A stretch of 55,320 nucleotides of DNA from NCBI GenBank assembly GCA_017620155.1, contig JAFZQY010000039.1, positions 1 to 55,320 on the forward strand. Reading direction: 5' to 3'. Positions 36,773 to 45,274 of the stretch are shown here, piece by piece; position 1 is the first letter of the stretch, and each line of letters starts with the position of its first letter. A program made the translations under genes and the position numbers. The notes beneath the pieces were generated by a model that had not been told where the DNA came from, did not search any database, and saw only the letters and a list, made by a program, of their open reading frames with translations. Origin of the DNA: Lachnospiraceae bacterium. GTDB lineage: Bacteria > Bacillota > Clostridia > Lachnospirales > Lachnospiraceae.

Positions 36773-38827
36773 ATGATCCTGTACAAGTATACGGCTGACT
36801 GTTCGGCCACGGAATATAACGAAGTGAAGATGAATAAGAAAAAGCAGGAAGAACTGTTTTCCCGCAGAAGTGATATCACCGAGATAAACAGCGCTTTTTA
36901 CACCGAATACAGTATTGATAAGAAATACATGATAGCCGTAACGGATATACTGCGCGGGCGTATGACCATCGTAGCCGCGCACGATTTTGAAGTGAATCCC
37001 GGTCAGGTGGAGGGGTGCATCAGAGCCAAACTTCCCGGTGTTAAGATCATGAAGTCGGAGGAGATCACTCTGGAAGTTTTCTGTCAGGAGATCACAAGAG
37101 CTGAGAGGAACAACTGGACAGAGAGAGGGCGCAGGACCATAATCACGGACCTCGGCCTGAACGTTGAACCGGAGGGTTTCAGTTTTTTTGATGGTCCTCC
37201 TTACCGGCTTGAGGAAAAAATCTATACAGCCGACGGGACCGCCAAAAGAAGTGTTAAGCAGCGCCTTAGGGACATTCTTGCCTCTGAAGGTTTTATCGAG
37301 GAGATCAGCCGGATCTATTCGAACGAGAATGAAAAACGATTCCTCGGTCATCCAGTGCATTACCTGATCAGCGCTGGCGATAAAGGCGCGGCTGACGATA
37401 TGCTCGATATCCTGATCCCGGCACTCATGGCTAACAAAAGACTCGAGTCGGGACGAGTATGTTCCATTACAGATCTGAAATCCAAAGCGTACAGGGAGGA
37501 GAACTTTTTCAACATTTTCCCTGCCATGCGCGGAGGCACGGTCGTGATCAATCTGACCGGGGAAACCGATGATGGAATGTATGCTACCGGATATCATGAA
37601 CTGGCGGAGCGACTGGGCAGGAAACTCGGAGAATACGGAAATGATACGCTTTTCATATTCGTTGATATATCAGGCAAAAGAGCCATCACTAACGAGACGA
37701 TCATATCTATCTTAAGCAATGCGGATATGATCCAGTTAAACGAAGGCCAGGGTGATCTGAAGAGGGCGTCCGCGTACTTAAAAAGGCTTGCCGCAAAAAC
37801 CGAGTATCATGATTATCGGCTCGAAGACCTGACAAGATATCTTCCGCAGGATAAAGATTCGTATTCGGTTTCCGAGATATATGCCGCCTACAACAAGTGG
37901 TACGGAAGCGGCCTGAAAACTCATATATACAAGGCCTATAAGGAAAAGGACATGATCCGGATCGATCTTAAGAAAAAGGTCGACAAGCCCTATGAACAAC
38001 TGCAGAAAATGATAGGTCTGGCCGATGTTAAAAAGGTCACGGATGAGATACTTTCGGTAGCGAAGATGCAGAAGATGAGGAAGGACATGGGCCTTACCGA
38101 TACAAAAGCGTCGATGCACATGCTCTTTTCCGGGAATCCGGGTACCGCCAAGACTACGGTTGCGCGGCTCTTAGCACAGATTCTCAAAGAGGAGGACGTA
38201 TTGTCAAACGGGCATATCGTGGAATGCGGCAGGCAGGATCTTGTGGGCAAATATGTCGGCTGGACAGCGAAGATCGTTGAGGAAAAGTTCCGGGCCGCAC
38301 GAGGCGGGATCCTCTTCATAGACGAGGCGTATTCGCTCGTGGAGGATGGACGCACTTACGGGGCGGAGGCTATCAATACCATAGTCCAGCAGATGGAAAA
38401 CTACCGTGAAGATACGATCGTGATATTCGCGGGATATCCGGAGAAGATGGAAGAGTTTCTTGAACAGAATGAGGGGTTGGCGAGCAGGATCGCGTTTCAC
38501 ATAAATTTCCCGGATTATACACCGGATGAACTCGTGTCGATCATGGATCTGATGGTCGGAAAACTCGGATACAGCATTGACGAAGACGTGCGAGATAAGT
38601 GTTACGGGTTATTTGCGGATGCCTCCGGGAACGAAAACTTCGGTAACGGGCGATTTGTCCGCAATACGCTTGAACATGCGATCATGCATCAGGCCGACAG
38701 GGTCCTTCGTAAGACCGGAAATACCGAACTTACCAAAGAGATGGCGGGAGAGCTGCTCCCGGAGGATTTTGAGATGATCGGTATCAAAAAACAGACAGGC
38801 AGGACGATAGGGTTTGGAGTATACTAG
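36773..38827 (+). CDS. Tandem AAA+ ATPase, SpoVK/CbbX/EccA type
   Basis: 684 residues from ATG 36773, chosen for GGAGGAGAAAG immediately upstream rather than TTG 36758. The N-terminal ~190 residues are unfamiliar. Residues ~190-380 look like a degenerate AAA domain (VHYLISAGDKGAADDMLDIL, GGTVVINL, TLFIFVDISG) lacking Walker A. Residues ~405-680 are an intact AAA+ of the CbbX/SpoVK family: GLADVKKVTDEILS, Walker A GNPGTAKT (454-461), VGRADLVGKY-like CGRQDLVGKYVGWT, Walker B ILFIDEAYSL (Asp517, Glu518), pore-side and sensor motifs VIFAGYPEKME, SRIAFHINFPDYT, and NGRFVRNTLEHAI. Such proteins remodel partner complexes as hexamers. Operon position suggests it acts on the products of 35985 or the phosphatases. 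Confidence 0.82.
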   Translation: MILYKYTADCSATEYNEVKMNKKKQEELFSRRSDITEINSAFYTEYSIDKKYMIAVTDILRGRMTIVAAHDFEVNPGQVEGCIRAKLPGVKIMKSEEITLEVFCQEITRAERNNWTERGRRTIITDLGLNVEPEGFSFFDGPPYRLEEKIYTADGTAKRSVKQRLRDILASEGFIEEISRIYSNENEKRFLGHPVHYLISAGDKGAADDMLDILIPALMANKRLESGRVCSITDLKSKAYREENFFNIFPAMRGGTVVINLTGETDDGMYATGYHELAERLGRKLGEYGNDTLFIFVDISGKRAITNETIISILSNADMIQLNEGQGDLKRASAYLKRLAAKTEYHDYRLEDLTRYLPQDKDSYSVSEIYAAYNKWYGSGLKTHIYKAYKEKDMIRIDLKKKVDKPYEQLQKMIGLADVKKVTDEILSVAKMQKMRKDMGLTDTKASMHMLFSGNPGTAKTTVARLLAQILKEEDVLSNGHIVECGRQDLVGKYVGWTAKIVEEKFRAARGGILFIDEAYSLVEDGRTYGAEAINTIVQQMENYREDTIVIFAGYPEKMEEFLEQNEGLASRIAFHINFPDYTPDELVSIMDLMVGKLGYSIDEDVRDKCYGLFADASGNENFGNGRFVRNTLEHAIMHQADRVLRKTGNTELTKEMAGELLPEDFEMIGIKKQTGRTIGFGVY

Positions 38828-38850
38828 AGTGTATTGTAAGGAGGGTTCAG

Positions 38851-39564
38851 ATGCACTACGCAGTATCCGATATTCACGGATGTTTTGATGAACTGATGAG
38901 GCTTATGGAGAAGATCGGCTTCTCCGATGAAGATACGCTTTACGTGATCGGCGATACGATCGACCGCGGCCCCAAGCCTGTCGAGGTTCTTACATGGATG
39001 ATGGGCAGGCACAATGTGATACCGATCATCGGCAATCACGAATACATGATGATGCGGGTCCTGCTTCCCGGACTTAAGAAAGTGGATTCCGAGGAAGAAA
39101 TCGAGAAGACCCTGACATATGATTTTCTCGTGGATTCCAATCTGTGGTTCTTGAGCGATAACGGCGGCAGGATCACAGCCGAGGCGTTCAGGAGTCTGCC
39201 CGAATACCGGAGAGAGGCTCTGCTCGATTATGTTAAAGAATTCTCCGTATATGAAGATATAGTTGTGAATGACAGGCACTTCGTGATGGTGCATACGATC
39301 AACGAGGATATTCACAGCTTAAGTGACCTTGAGAATGCCGATATCTATGACCTTGGCGCTTTTCTTATCTCGCGTCCTGATTTTGACGGGGTATGGGATC
39401 AGGAGGAGATCTTTGTGATCGGTCATACGCCCACATGGTTCCTCGATTGTAAAGATAATATGGTCTTCAGAAACGGCAATCTGATCAACATCGATTGCGG
39501 GTGTGTGATGGGAGGTCATCTCGCCGCGCTCTGTCTGGAGACGATGGAGGTTTTTTATGAGTAA
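38851..39564 (+). CDS. PPP-type metallophosphatase (Ser/Thr phosphatase-like), first copy
   Basis: 237 residues with every PPP signature: SDIHGCFDEL (6-15), VIGDTIDRGPKP (~32-43), IIGNHEYMMM (~58-67), a metal-binding VHT (~149), and GHTPTWF (~190). This resembles bacterial PrpA/lambda-type protein phosphatases, so a protein phosphatase or a diadenosine tetraphosphatase-like activity is possible. Ribosome site AAGGAGGG before ATG 38851. It is 23 bases after the AAA+ gene and overlaps the next, similar gene by 8 bases; the two may work as a pair. Confidence 0.88.
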   Translation: MHYAVSDIHGCFDELMRLMEKIGFSDEDTLYVIGDTIDRGPKPVEVLTWMMGRHNVIPIIGNHEYMMMRVLLPGLKKVDSEEEIEKTLTYDFLVDSNLWFLSDNGGRITAEAFRSLPEYRREALLDYVKEFSVYEDIVVNDRHFVMVHTINEDIHSLSDLENADIYDLGAFLISRPDFDGVWDQEEIFVIGHTPTWFLDCKDNMVFRNGNLINIDCGCVMGGHLAALCLETMEVFYE

Positions 39565-40273
39565 GGTTTTAGTGATACCCGATATACATCTGAAGCCGTG
39601 GATATTCGATCAGGCAGAAGAGGTACTGATCAACACCGATTGTGAGTTTGCGGTTTTCATAGGCGATCTGGTCGATGACTGGAATTGCGAAAAGAACGTG
39701 GAACTCTACGAGGAGACGCTTCAGCGTGCGATAGATTTTGTGAGAAAGTTTTCCGAGACAGTATGGTGCTGGGGCAATCATGACCTGTCCTATCTTTGGG
39801 ATCAGTATGATCATCCGGGGTATTCGATATTTGCTGCCGACATGGTGGTAGATATGTTTGAGGAATTAAGTGACAGCTTAGGATCGCCCGAACAGGCCGG
39901 GATCATCCACAGGATCGACAATGTCCTGTTTTCTCATGCGGGACTTTCAAATGAGTTTGTGGAATCGAACCTTTCTGATATGATGGATGATATAGACTGC
40001 ATGATCGATATCATCAACGGATACGGCGTGGAGGAATTATGGGAGAATAACTCTCCGATCTGGGTCCGCCCGCAGTACGGTACCCTGGCCGAAGGAATGT
40101 ATGATCACGGCCTTTTCCAGGTAGTCGGGCATACGCCTGTATCGAAAGTGTTCATGATGGAAAAAGTCCTTACGGTAGACGTTTTTTCGACTTCCAGCAC
40201 AGGAAGGAAGATAGGTAACGAGGAACTGGCCTGGGTTGATACCTTGACCGGGGACTGGGGATACATAGAGTAG
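39557..40273 (+). CDS. PPP-type metallophosphatase, second copy (diverged)
   Basis: 238 residues, of the same superfamily as the preceding protein but clearly diverged: PDIHLKPW (7-14) instead of SDIHG, FIGDLVDDW (~33-41) where the family has GDxVDRG (Arg-Gly replaced by Asp-Trp), WCWGNHDLS (~70-78), LFSHAGLS (~114) and VVGHTPVS (~190). The metal ligands are present, so it is probably active, but the altered VDDW loop suggests a different substrate. It overlaps the first phosphatase by 8 bases and is followed 10 bases later by the transglutaminase-like gene, so all belong to one transcript. Confidence 0.85.
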   Translation: MSKVLVIPDIHLKPWIFDQAEEVLINTDCEFAVFIGDLVDDWNCEKNVELYEETLQRAIDFVRKFSETVWCWGNHDLSYLWDQYDHPGYSIFAADMVVDMFEELSDSLGSPEQAGIIHRIDNVLFSHAGLSNEFVESNLSDMMDDIDCMIDIINGYGVEELWENNSPIWVRPQYGTLAEGMYDHGLFQVVGHTPVSKVFMMEKVLTVDVFSTSSTGRKIGNEELAWVDTLTGDWGYIE

Positions 40274-40283
40274 AGTTTTCGGC

Positions 40284-41642
40284 ATGAAAAAAGTATTTAA
40301 CTGGATCGCGGTAATACTGCTGTTATTACTGACGCTGATCATCATACTTACGGGAATATATATAGCCGACCCTGATTTCAAGGAGTGGGTCAATTCCCAC
40401 GTCCCGAAGGTCAAAGTTACGCACGCTCCTGTCGTGACGACGGATGGATCATATAATATAGAGCCGGGATCGGCAGGCTCATCCGGTACCGGTATTGATG
40501 CCGGAAGCTATGGTGAAGCGTCTGTTCCCGGTCAGTCTTATTCCGAGCCTATAACGTATGGCGGGAGCGGCGTTCCCGCATATATGGATGATGACATCAC
40601 GCGCTTCCTGTCGGGAGATGTTGATACGGATTATGTGGCGCCCGACATAAGTCAGATCATGATACCGAACGAACTTCTTACCAGGATAGGCGGGTTCGAA
40701 CCTCTGACTCTTGATATCGGCGTCCTGTCGGATGAAGATGCCGATAGGCTGGAGCAGGAACTCGGCTATGGGGAGACCGGAGACGGACTCGATTTCGATC
40801 CGCTGATGTATCCGTATTATTCCATGCTCGACGATCAGTCCAAGCATCTCTATCGCCAGATCTATGCCAATGCCTGCGCTCTAAACGATGACTTCAGAGC
40901 AGTGGAGAGCAATGTGACCAAGGGGCAACTGGACAATGCGTTTACTGCGGTGTTCAACGATCATCCGGAGCTCTTTTGGCTGGATACCAAGTTCGGCGCG
41001 AGATACCGCGGGAACGGCGACTGCCTGGAACTGAAACTTTTCTTTAATTCTCTGGCCAATGATATCGATAGCACCAAGGCGCAGTTTGAAGCGGCGGCAG
41101 CAGGCATAAGCTCCGCAGGCGGCTCTCCCTATGAGACTGAAAAAGCGATCCATCAGGCGCTTGCAAACAATAACATCTACTCGCTCGGAGCACCGTATAA
41201 CCAAAGCGGATACAGCGCACTCGTGAACGGATCTACCGTGTGTGCGGGTTACTCCAGAGCATTTCAGTATGCATGCCAGCTGGCTGGGATCCCGTGCTAT
41301 TACTGCTCGGGATATGCCGGAGAGAATCACGCCTGGAATATCATCTGTCTTGACGGTGATTTCTACAATGTGGATGTGACATGGGATGACACGGACTCAT
41401 CACCTGCGTATAATTATCAATGGTTTAACAAGACGGACGACGATTACGGAACGACTCATATCCGCAGGGATCTGTCGGTATACTTGCCTCCCTGTAACGG
41501 TACGAAATACCGCAATCTGGAGAGTGACCCGGCAGTGGATACTCAGAGTGCTCCGACAGGAGGGACTCCGGTTGCGCCTTCTTCCGGGGATGATACGCCG
41601 GGAGAGATATATCTGGTGCTGAATGTGCCCGCCGGGCAGTGA
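40284..41642 (+). CDS. Membrane-anchored transglutaminase-like (papain-fold) protein
   Basis: 452 residues. A signal anchor helix (~7-29, AVILLLLLTLIIILTGIYIA) puts the rest outside the cell. After a Gly/Ser-rich linker (~50-95) and an alpha-helical region, the transglutaminase-core triad is complete: Cys in VCAGYSRAF (~317), His in GENHAWNII (~350) and Asp in NVDVTWDDT (~365). The C-terminal 40 residues are Pro/Thr/Gly-rich. Bacterial members are proteases, amidases or cross-linkers of the envelope. It starts 10 bases after the phosphatase stop with a poor ribosome site, so it is read as the last gene of the same unit. Confidence 0.82.
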   Translation: MKKVFNWIAVILLLLLTLIIILTGIYIADPDFKEWVNSHVPKVKVTHAPVVTTDGSYNIEPGSAGSSGTGIDAGSYGEASVPGQSYSEPITYGGSGVPAYMDDDITRFLSGDVDTDYVAPDISQIMIPNELLTRIGGFEPLTLDIGVLSDEDADRLEQELGYGETGDGLDFDPLMYPYYSMLDDQSKHLYRQIYANACALNDDFRAVESNVTKGQLDNAFTAVFNDHPELFWLDTKFGARYRGNGDCLELKLFFNSLANDIDSTKAQFEAAAAGISSAGGSPYETEKAIHQALANNNIYSLGAPYNQSGYSALVNGSTVCAGYSRAFQYACQLAGIPCYYCSGYAGENHAWNIICLDGDFYNVDVTWDDTDSSPAYNYQWFNKTDDDYGTTHIRRDLSVYLPPCNGTKYRNLESDPAVDTQSAPTGGTPVAPSSGDDTPGEIYLVLNVPAGQ

Positions 41643-41690
41643 TTATGGCCTATGCATGGAATCGCCGGATGAACACATAGAAACTGAACG

Positions 41691-42776
41691 ATGGTGAAGG
41701 AATACGATACTAAAAACAATTTATTCGGAATATTAAAATACTGGGCTGCATTCTCCGTATTCATGCTGCACTACGGAGGATTCTGGCGAATTTACCGGGG
41801 ATACCTTCTCTATGTGGAGTGGCACTATGAGAAGGTCACTTTCTTTCCGCCGGTCATCATCTTCTTAGCCATAAGCGGATTCCTGACAGCCGGTTCTCTT
41901 GACAGGAGCGGCTCTGTCAGAGAGTTCTTCTCCAAGAGGATCAAAAGAATATACATCCCGCTGTGGATCAGTACCATAGCATATCTGATCATGTATCTGA
42001 TAATCGCGCGAGACAGGATTGACGGTTCGATCATCCTATGGCTGTTGACCAGCCTGGTCGGTATTGCGTATACGCCTTCCTGTCTGGCTGATTTTGTTAC
42101 GGGTTCGGCCAACGGCGTGCTTTGGACGATCACGGTGCTCATCGAACTGTATGTGATCTCCGGACTTCTGTGGAAATATATTAAGAAGATCTCGGCCGGC
42201 ATGTGGCTGGTGATTCTTCCGCTGCTTGCTTTGGCCAATGTCGGATCTGAGTTTCTGGATCAGCGCGGCGGTATAGCGGCTAAGCTTCTTGAGAGGACTT
42301 TTATTCCGTTTGCGGTATTCTACTTTCTGGGAATGGCAGCATATCTCTATCGCAGGGAACTTGGGAACAAACTTCATCTGATAGGCGCTGCGGCGGTCAT
42401 CGTACTTCTCATATATCATAAGCTCAGGCTTCCGGATTACGGATATTATACGGGTATCGTCAGGGGGCTGCTTACATCTCTGGCCGCTGTCGGGATCGGT
42501 TCCTGGTCACCGGAGAAGATCGGAGATAAGGGGCTGGCCGGCATGTTCGGGCTGTTCAGCAGATTCGACTTTACATATGAGATCTACCTGTATCAGTGGG
42601 CCGTGTTTACGGTGCTGATCTTCCTCGGGATATATGAGACCGGAGAGTGGTATTCGGTGTACTATACCGCGGAATACTCGGTCTACGGAGTATCGCTCGT
42701 GATGTATCTTCTGACGCGCCTCCTCATGCGTAAACTTGAACATAAATCTCTTGACAAACTAAGGGATCATCTATAA
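41691..42776 (+). CDS. Acyltransferase-3 family membrane protein
   Basis: 361 residues with about ten hydrophobic helices. The acyltransferase-3 signature is visible: KYWAAFSVFMLHYGG (the conserved His at ~24), then FFPPVIIFLAISGFLTAGSL and FFSKRIKRIYIPLW, the usual F-x-R-R-x-x-R-I-x-P pattern. The family O-acylates sugars of the cell surface, peptidoglycan or polysaccharides in the membrane. ATG 41691 has no convincing ribosome site; it lies 48 bases after the transglutaminase gene and may have its own expression. tRNA-Gly follows 36 bases after its stop. Confidence 0.88.
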   Translation: MVKEYDTKNNLFGILKYWAAFSVFMLHYGGFWRIYRGYLLYVEWHYEKVTFFPPVIIFLAISGFLTAGSLDRSGSVREFFSKRIKRIYIPLWISTIAYLIMYLIIARDRIDGSIILWLLTSLVGIAYTPSCLADFVTGSANGVLWTITVLIELYVISGLLWKYIKKISAGMWLVILPLLALANVGSEFLDQRGGIAAKLLERTFIPFAVFYFLGMAAYLYRRELGNKLHLIGAAAVIVLLIYHKLRLPDYGYYTGIVRGLLTSLAAVGIGSWSPEKIGDKGLAGMFGLFSRFDFTYEIYLYQWAVFTVLIFLGIYETGEWYSVYYTAEYSVYGVSLVMYLLTRLLMRKLEHKSLDKLRDHL

Positions 42777-42812
42777 AATAGGCAAGGTGACAACGAAATA
42801 AGCGATTTTTTT

Positions 42813-42883
42813 GCGGGTGTAGTTCAATGGTAGAACACCAGCCTTCCAAGCTGGACACGTGGGTTCGATTCCCATCACCCGCT
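42813..42883 (+). tRNA. tRNA-Gly (anticodon TCC), integration target
   Basis: 71 nucleotides: acceptor GCGGGTG / CACCCGC, anticodon stem CCAGC/GCTGG with loop CTTCCAA (anticodon TCC), T arm with GGTTCGATTCC, discriminator T. Its last 20 bases are part of the 22-bp sequence repeated at 51593, so the element behind it inserted into this gene and restored its 3' end. Confidence 0.96.
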
Positions 42884-42885
42884 CT
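42864..42885 (+). repeat. attL: 22-bp direct repeat overlapping the tRNA-Gly 3' end
   Basis: TTCGATTCCCATCACCCGCTCT, the last 20 bases of tRNA-Gly plus two, repeated exactly at 51593-51614. Confidence 0.9.
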
Positions 42886-42893
42886 TTTTATGC

Positions 42894-42933
42894 CCTAAAA
42901 TACTGGATTTTAGGTCGTACAGAAGTCGTACAG
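42894..42933. promoter_or_regulatory. Left-end integrase arm-site candidates
   Basis: Two directly repeated TCGTAC sites, 11 bases apart (GTCGTACAGAAGTCGTACAG, 42914-42933), lie between attL and the integrase gene. Just before them is a perfect inverted repeat, CCTAAAAT - ACTGG - ATTTTAGG (42894-42914). The same doubled TCGTAC with 11-base spacing occurs near the right end (51515-51534), as expected for arm-type sites of a tyrosine recombinase. Confidence 0.55.
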
Positions 42934-42953
42934 CCCTTGATTTTACTGGCTTT

Positions 42954-44177
42954 TCAGCCAAACATACTATCCCACACATCAGAATCAACCGTCATGTTAG
43001 AACGTGCAACACGCTTATAATGGATCGTGGTAGCCATGTCAGAATGTCCGGCTGTGTATTGGATCAGACTATCGTTAACGTCTTCGGTAAACATCTTAGT
43101 GATGGCCCAAAAGCGGATTTTGTGAGTAGATAAATAATCAACACCTGCATCATCACATATATGATGTAGTTTTTTATTTATCATGTTTGTTGTGAGAGGA
43201 TGTCCGTTAGACATAAAAACATACTCACTATCGGGGTTATCATTTTTCTGCGCAGATAAAAACGATAACGCGAGGTCAGACATACTCTGATACCGATTAC
43301 ACTCCTTTTTTTTGCCTTTTGTGCGGTTAACGCATGTCTCACCATTAGCAGTCTCGACGAATGATCTGTGGATATAGATTCTTCTGTTAATGAAATCTAT
43401 ATCAGACCACTTGAGAGCCTTAATTTCTCCGATACGGACACATTGACAAAACATAAGACCGATGCATCGAGCATACACATCATCATGAGCTTTACACGTT
43501 GCTATAATACGATCACGCTCATGATCCGTATAAACAAGGTCAGAATTATCGGATTCCTTACAAATTAGATCCGTTGTTCTGATATCATGAGTGTCTATAA
43601 CACGTATATCATGATCCCTGGCATAATCGAAGATCTGATTGATTAACGTCTTAACATTATTAAGACATTTACGGGTTATAGCTTGCTTTGATGTTATAGC
43701 CTCATAGAATAGCTTAATATCAGAGTATGTGATTTTAGATATATCCCTATTCTCGATATCCGTACCCATAAGATAAGTACGATAATCACTCTGATAGTGT
43801 TTAAGTGTTCCGTATCCTCTGTGGCCTTGTTCAACTCTGAGTTCTAATGTATGTATCCATTGGGGATAGATGTTTTTAATTGTGTTTTTCTTACGCCGAG
43901 GTAAAGGCGTTTCCTTAAAATAAAATTCATACAGCGCTATAAGTACCTCTAACCGTGTAGCCCTGCAGATCTGTGGGTTACAGGTTTTATATCGTCCATC
44001 TTTTATCAAATATATCTGATTCTTATGCACCCCCTTAAGTTTTGCCTCAAGTCGTTGTTCAAGATCTTTAGACATTAATTCATACGCGCAACTGTCCGAG
44101 CCCATTATATCAGAAATGGGATTGCGGTATCTATATAGGAGTTCATCAAGGTCATAATTATCTGCATTGTTCATCAT
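42954..44177 (-). CDS. int: Tyrosine recombinase (integrase)
   Basis: 407 residues, the expected enzyme for integration and excision at the tRNA-Gly site. The N-terminal ~100 residues are an arm-binding-like domain with Lys/Arg clusters (ETPLPRRKKNTIKNIYPQW), a SAM-like core-binding domain follows (~110-215, GYGTLKHYQSDYRTYLMG), then the catalytic domain with Arg in CVRIGEIKALKWSDID, His-x-x-Arg in THKIRFWAITKMF, His in AGHSDMATT, and the nucleophile Tyr in IHYKRVAR. All five key residues are present, so it should be active. It reads toward attL and ends 69 bases from it. AT-rich compared with the chromosome. Confidence 0.93.
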   Translation of the reverse strand: MMNNADNYDLDELLYRYRNPISDIMGSDSCAYELMSKDLEQRLEAKLKGVHKNQIYLIKDGRYKTCNPQICRATRLEVLIALYEFYFKETPLPRRKKNTIKNIYPQWIHTLELRVEQGHRGYGTLKHYQSDYRTYLMGTDIENRDISKITYSDIKLFYEAITSKQAITRKCLNNVKTLINQIFDYARDHDIRVIDTHDIRTTDLICKESDNSDLVYTDHERDRIIATCKAHDDVYARCIGLMFCQCVRIGEIKALKWSDIDFINRRIYIHRSFVETANGETCVNRTKGKKKECNRYQSMSDLALSFLSAQKNDNPDSEYVFMSNGHPLTTNMINKKLHHICDDAGVDYLSTHKIRFWAITKMFTEDVNDSLIQYTAGHSDMATTIHYKRVARSNMTVDSDVWDSMFG

Positions 44178-44281
44178 AATAAAAAGATGAACTTCAAATG
44201 ATCCAAAATGGGATTTTTGGTGCTTACTATTTCATTCTTTATGTGAAAACAATTATATGCGCCATGCTTGGAGGTGATAAA

Positions 44282-45067
44282 ATGGCAAAGTTAAAGCGAA
44301 TCTGTAAAAAATACAATAAAAATTTTACAATCATTTCTAATAGCCCGTATCAAGATGAAGAACTGCGTGCGATAGACCGAGGTATACTAACAACTATGTT
44401 GACTCTCAAGCCGGATTGGGGTTTTTTCACGAAAGGCATGGCAAGTATACTCCCTGATGGCGAAGCCGCAATAAGAGCTAGCCTTTCACGCTTAGAACAA
44501 AGAGGTTATATAACCCGAGAGAGGATAAGAAATGAAAAAGGCCAATTCATAGACGAAATAATATATATAAACGAAGAACCGGAAAAAATATCGCAAAATT
44601 GCGAATGTTCTGAGTCCACCCCATGTGAGAAAAAACCGCATATGGGTAATCAACAAGAGGAAATGCCTCTTGTTGATAATCGCGGACAATTAAATAAATC
44701 AAGTAATAAAAAACTCAATAATATAGAAATAGAACAATCAACAACATATGTTGCTGTTGATGCTCTTGGGCATGATCCCATTAGTAATGTGATAGATGAA
44801 TTATACAGTCTGGGCTTCAATGAGAAGGATGTTGAGGCAGTAAAGAATAAAGCTATAGAGAAAAAAGCATCTAGCCATACCATAGAAGAATACGTATCTA
44901 TGCTTAAAAACAGAAATGTTGAAAACGCAGTTGGTTGGCTAATTAGTGCAATTGAGCGTGGGTATAAGAATAAACCCGCCAAGAACGAAAAATCAAGAGA
45001 AAACAGTATATATCATCCATATACTGAAAATGAGTACGAAAAACTATATGCCAATATCAAGCATTAA
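44282..45067 (+). CDS. Winged-helix protein, probable replication initiator or element regulator
   Basis: 261 residues from ATG 44282, preceded by GGAGGTGAT; the longer frame from 44198 lacks a ribosome site. Residues ~20-105 form a winged-helix/MarR-like domain (RAIDRGILTTMLTLKPDWGFFTKGMASILPDGEAAIRASLSRLEQRGYITRERI with a wing ending IIYIN), as found in replication initiators and helix-turn-helix proteins of clostridial plasmids and ICEs. A polar, Asn/Gln/Ser-rich linker (~110-165) leads to a helical C-terminus (VEAVKNKAIEKKASSHTIEEYVSMLKNRNVENAVGWLISAIERGY) like that of DnaD/RepA-type phage proteins. It is followed directly by a ten-unit iteron-like array, which supports a replication role. 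Confidence 0.65.
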   Translation: MAKLKRICKKYNKNFTIISNSPYQDEELRAIDRGILTTMLTLKPDWGFFTKGMASILPDGEAAIRASLSRLEQRGYITRERIRNEKGQFIDEIIYINEEPEKISQNCECSESTPCEKKPHMGNQQEEMPLVDNRGQLNKSSNKKLNNIEIEQSTTYVAVDALGHDPISNVIDELYSLGFNEKDVEAVKNKAIEKKASSHTIEEYVSMLKNRNVENAVGWLISAIERGYKNKPAKNEKSRENSIYHPYTENEYEKLYANIKH

Positions 45068-45079
45068 GGAAGTGGAATT

Positions 45080-45228
45080 CCTGTACAGAACAAAATTCCT
45101 GTACAAAAAAATGCTGTACAGAAGAATCCCTGTACAGAAAAAATCTTGTACAAAGAATTCCTGTACTGAAAAATCCTGTACAGAAAAATACCTCTACAGA
45201 AAATCCCTGTACAGAAAAAACTGTACAG
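45080..45228. repeat. Ten-unit TGTACA iteron-like array
   Basis: Ten units centred on the palindrome TGTACA, mostly CCTGTACAGAAAAA, with GTAC at 45083, 45101, 45116, 45132, 45148, 45163, 45178, (CTAC) 45194, 45209 and 45223. Spacing is 14-18 bases, mostly 15-16. It starts 13 bases after the replication-like gene. Resembles plasmid iterons (oriV) or a Rep/partition binding array. The intervals are too short for CRISPR spacers. Confidence 0.7.
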
Positions 45229-45274
45229 AAAACATTCAAGGGGTATTGGTCAAAAACAACAAATCATCCTGCCA

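Noticed and set aside
38132-38155. Broken Walker A (GNPGTAKT) in the AAA+ ATPase
   Set aside because: The Gly-to-Ala variant is, as far as I know, common in SpoVK/CbbX-like proteins and keeps the essential Lys-Thr, so it is not evidence of inactivation.
45080-45228. CRISPR array
   Set aside because: Unit spacing is 14-18 bases, so there is no room for spacers, and no cas genes are near. Iteron-like array is the better reading.
45057-45239. Minus-strand frame of about 60 codons with repeated Phe-Cys-Thr
   Set aside because: It is only the translation of the TGTACA repeats; no ribosome site or family resemblance.
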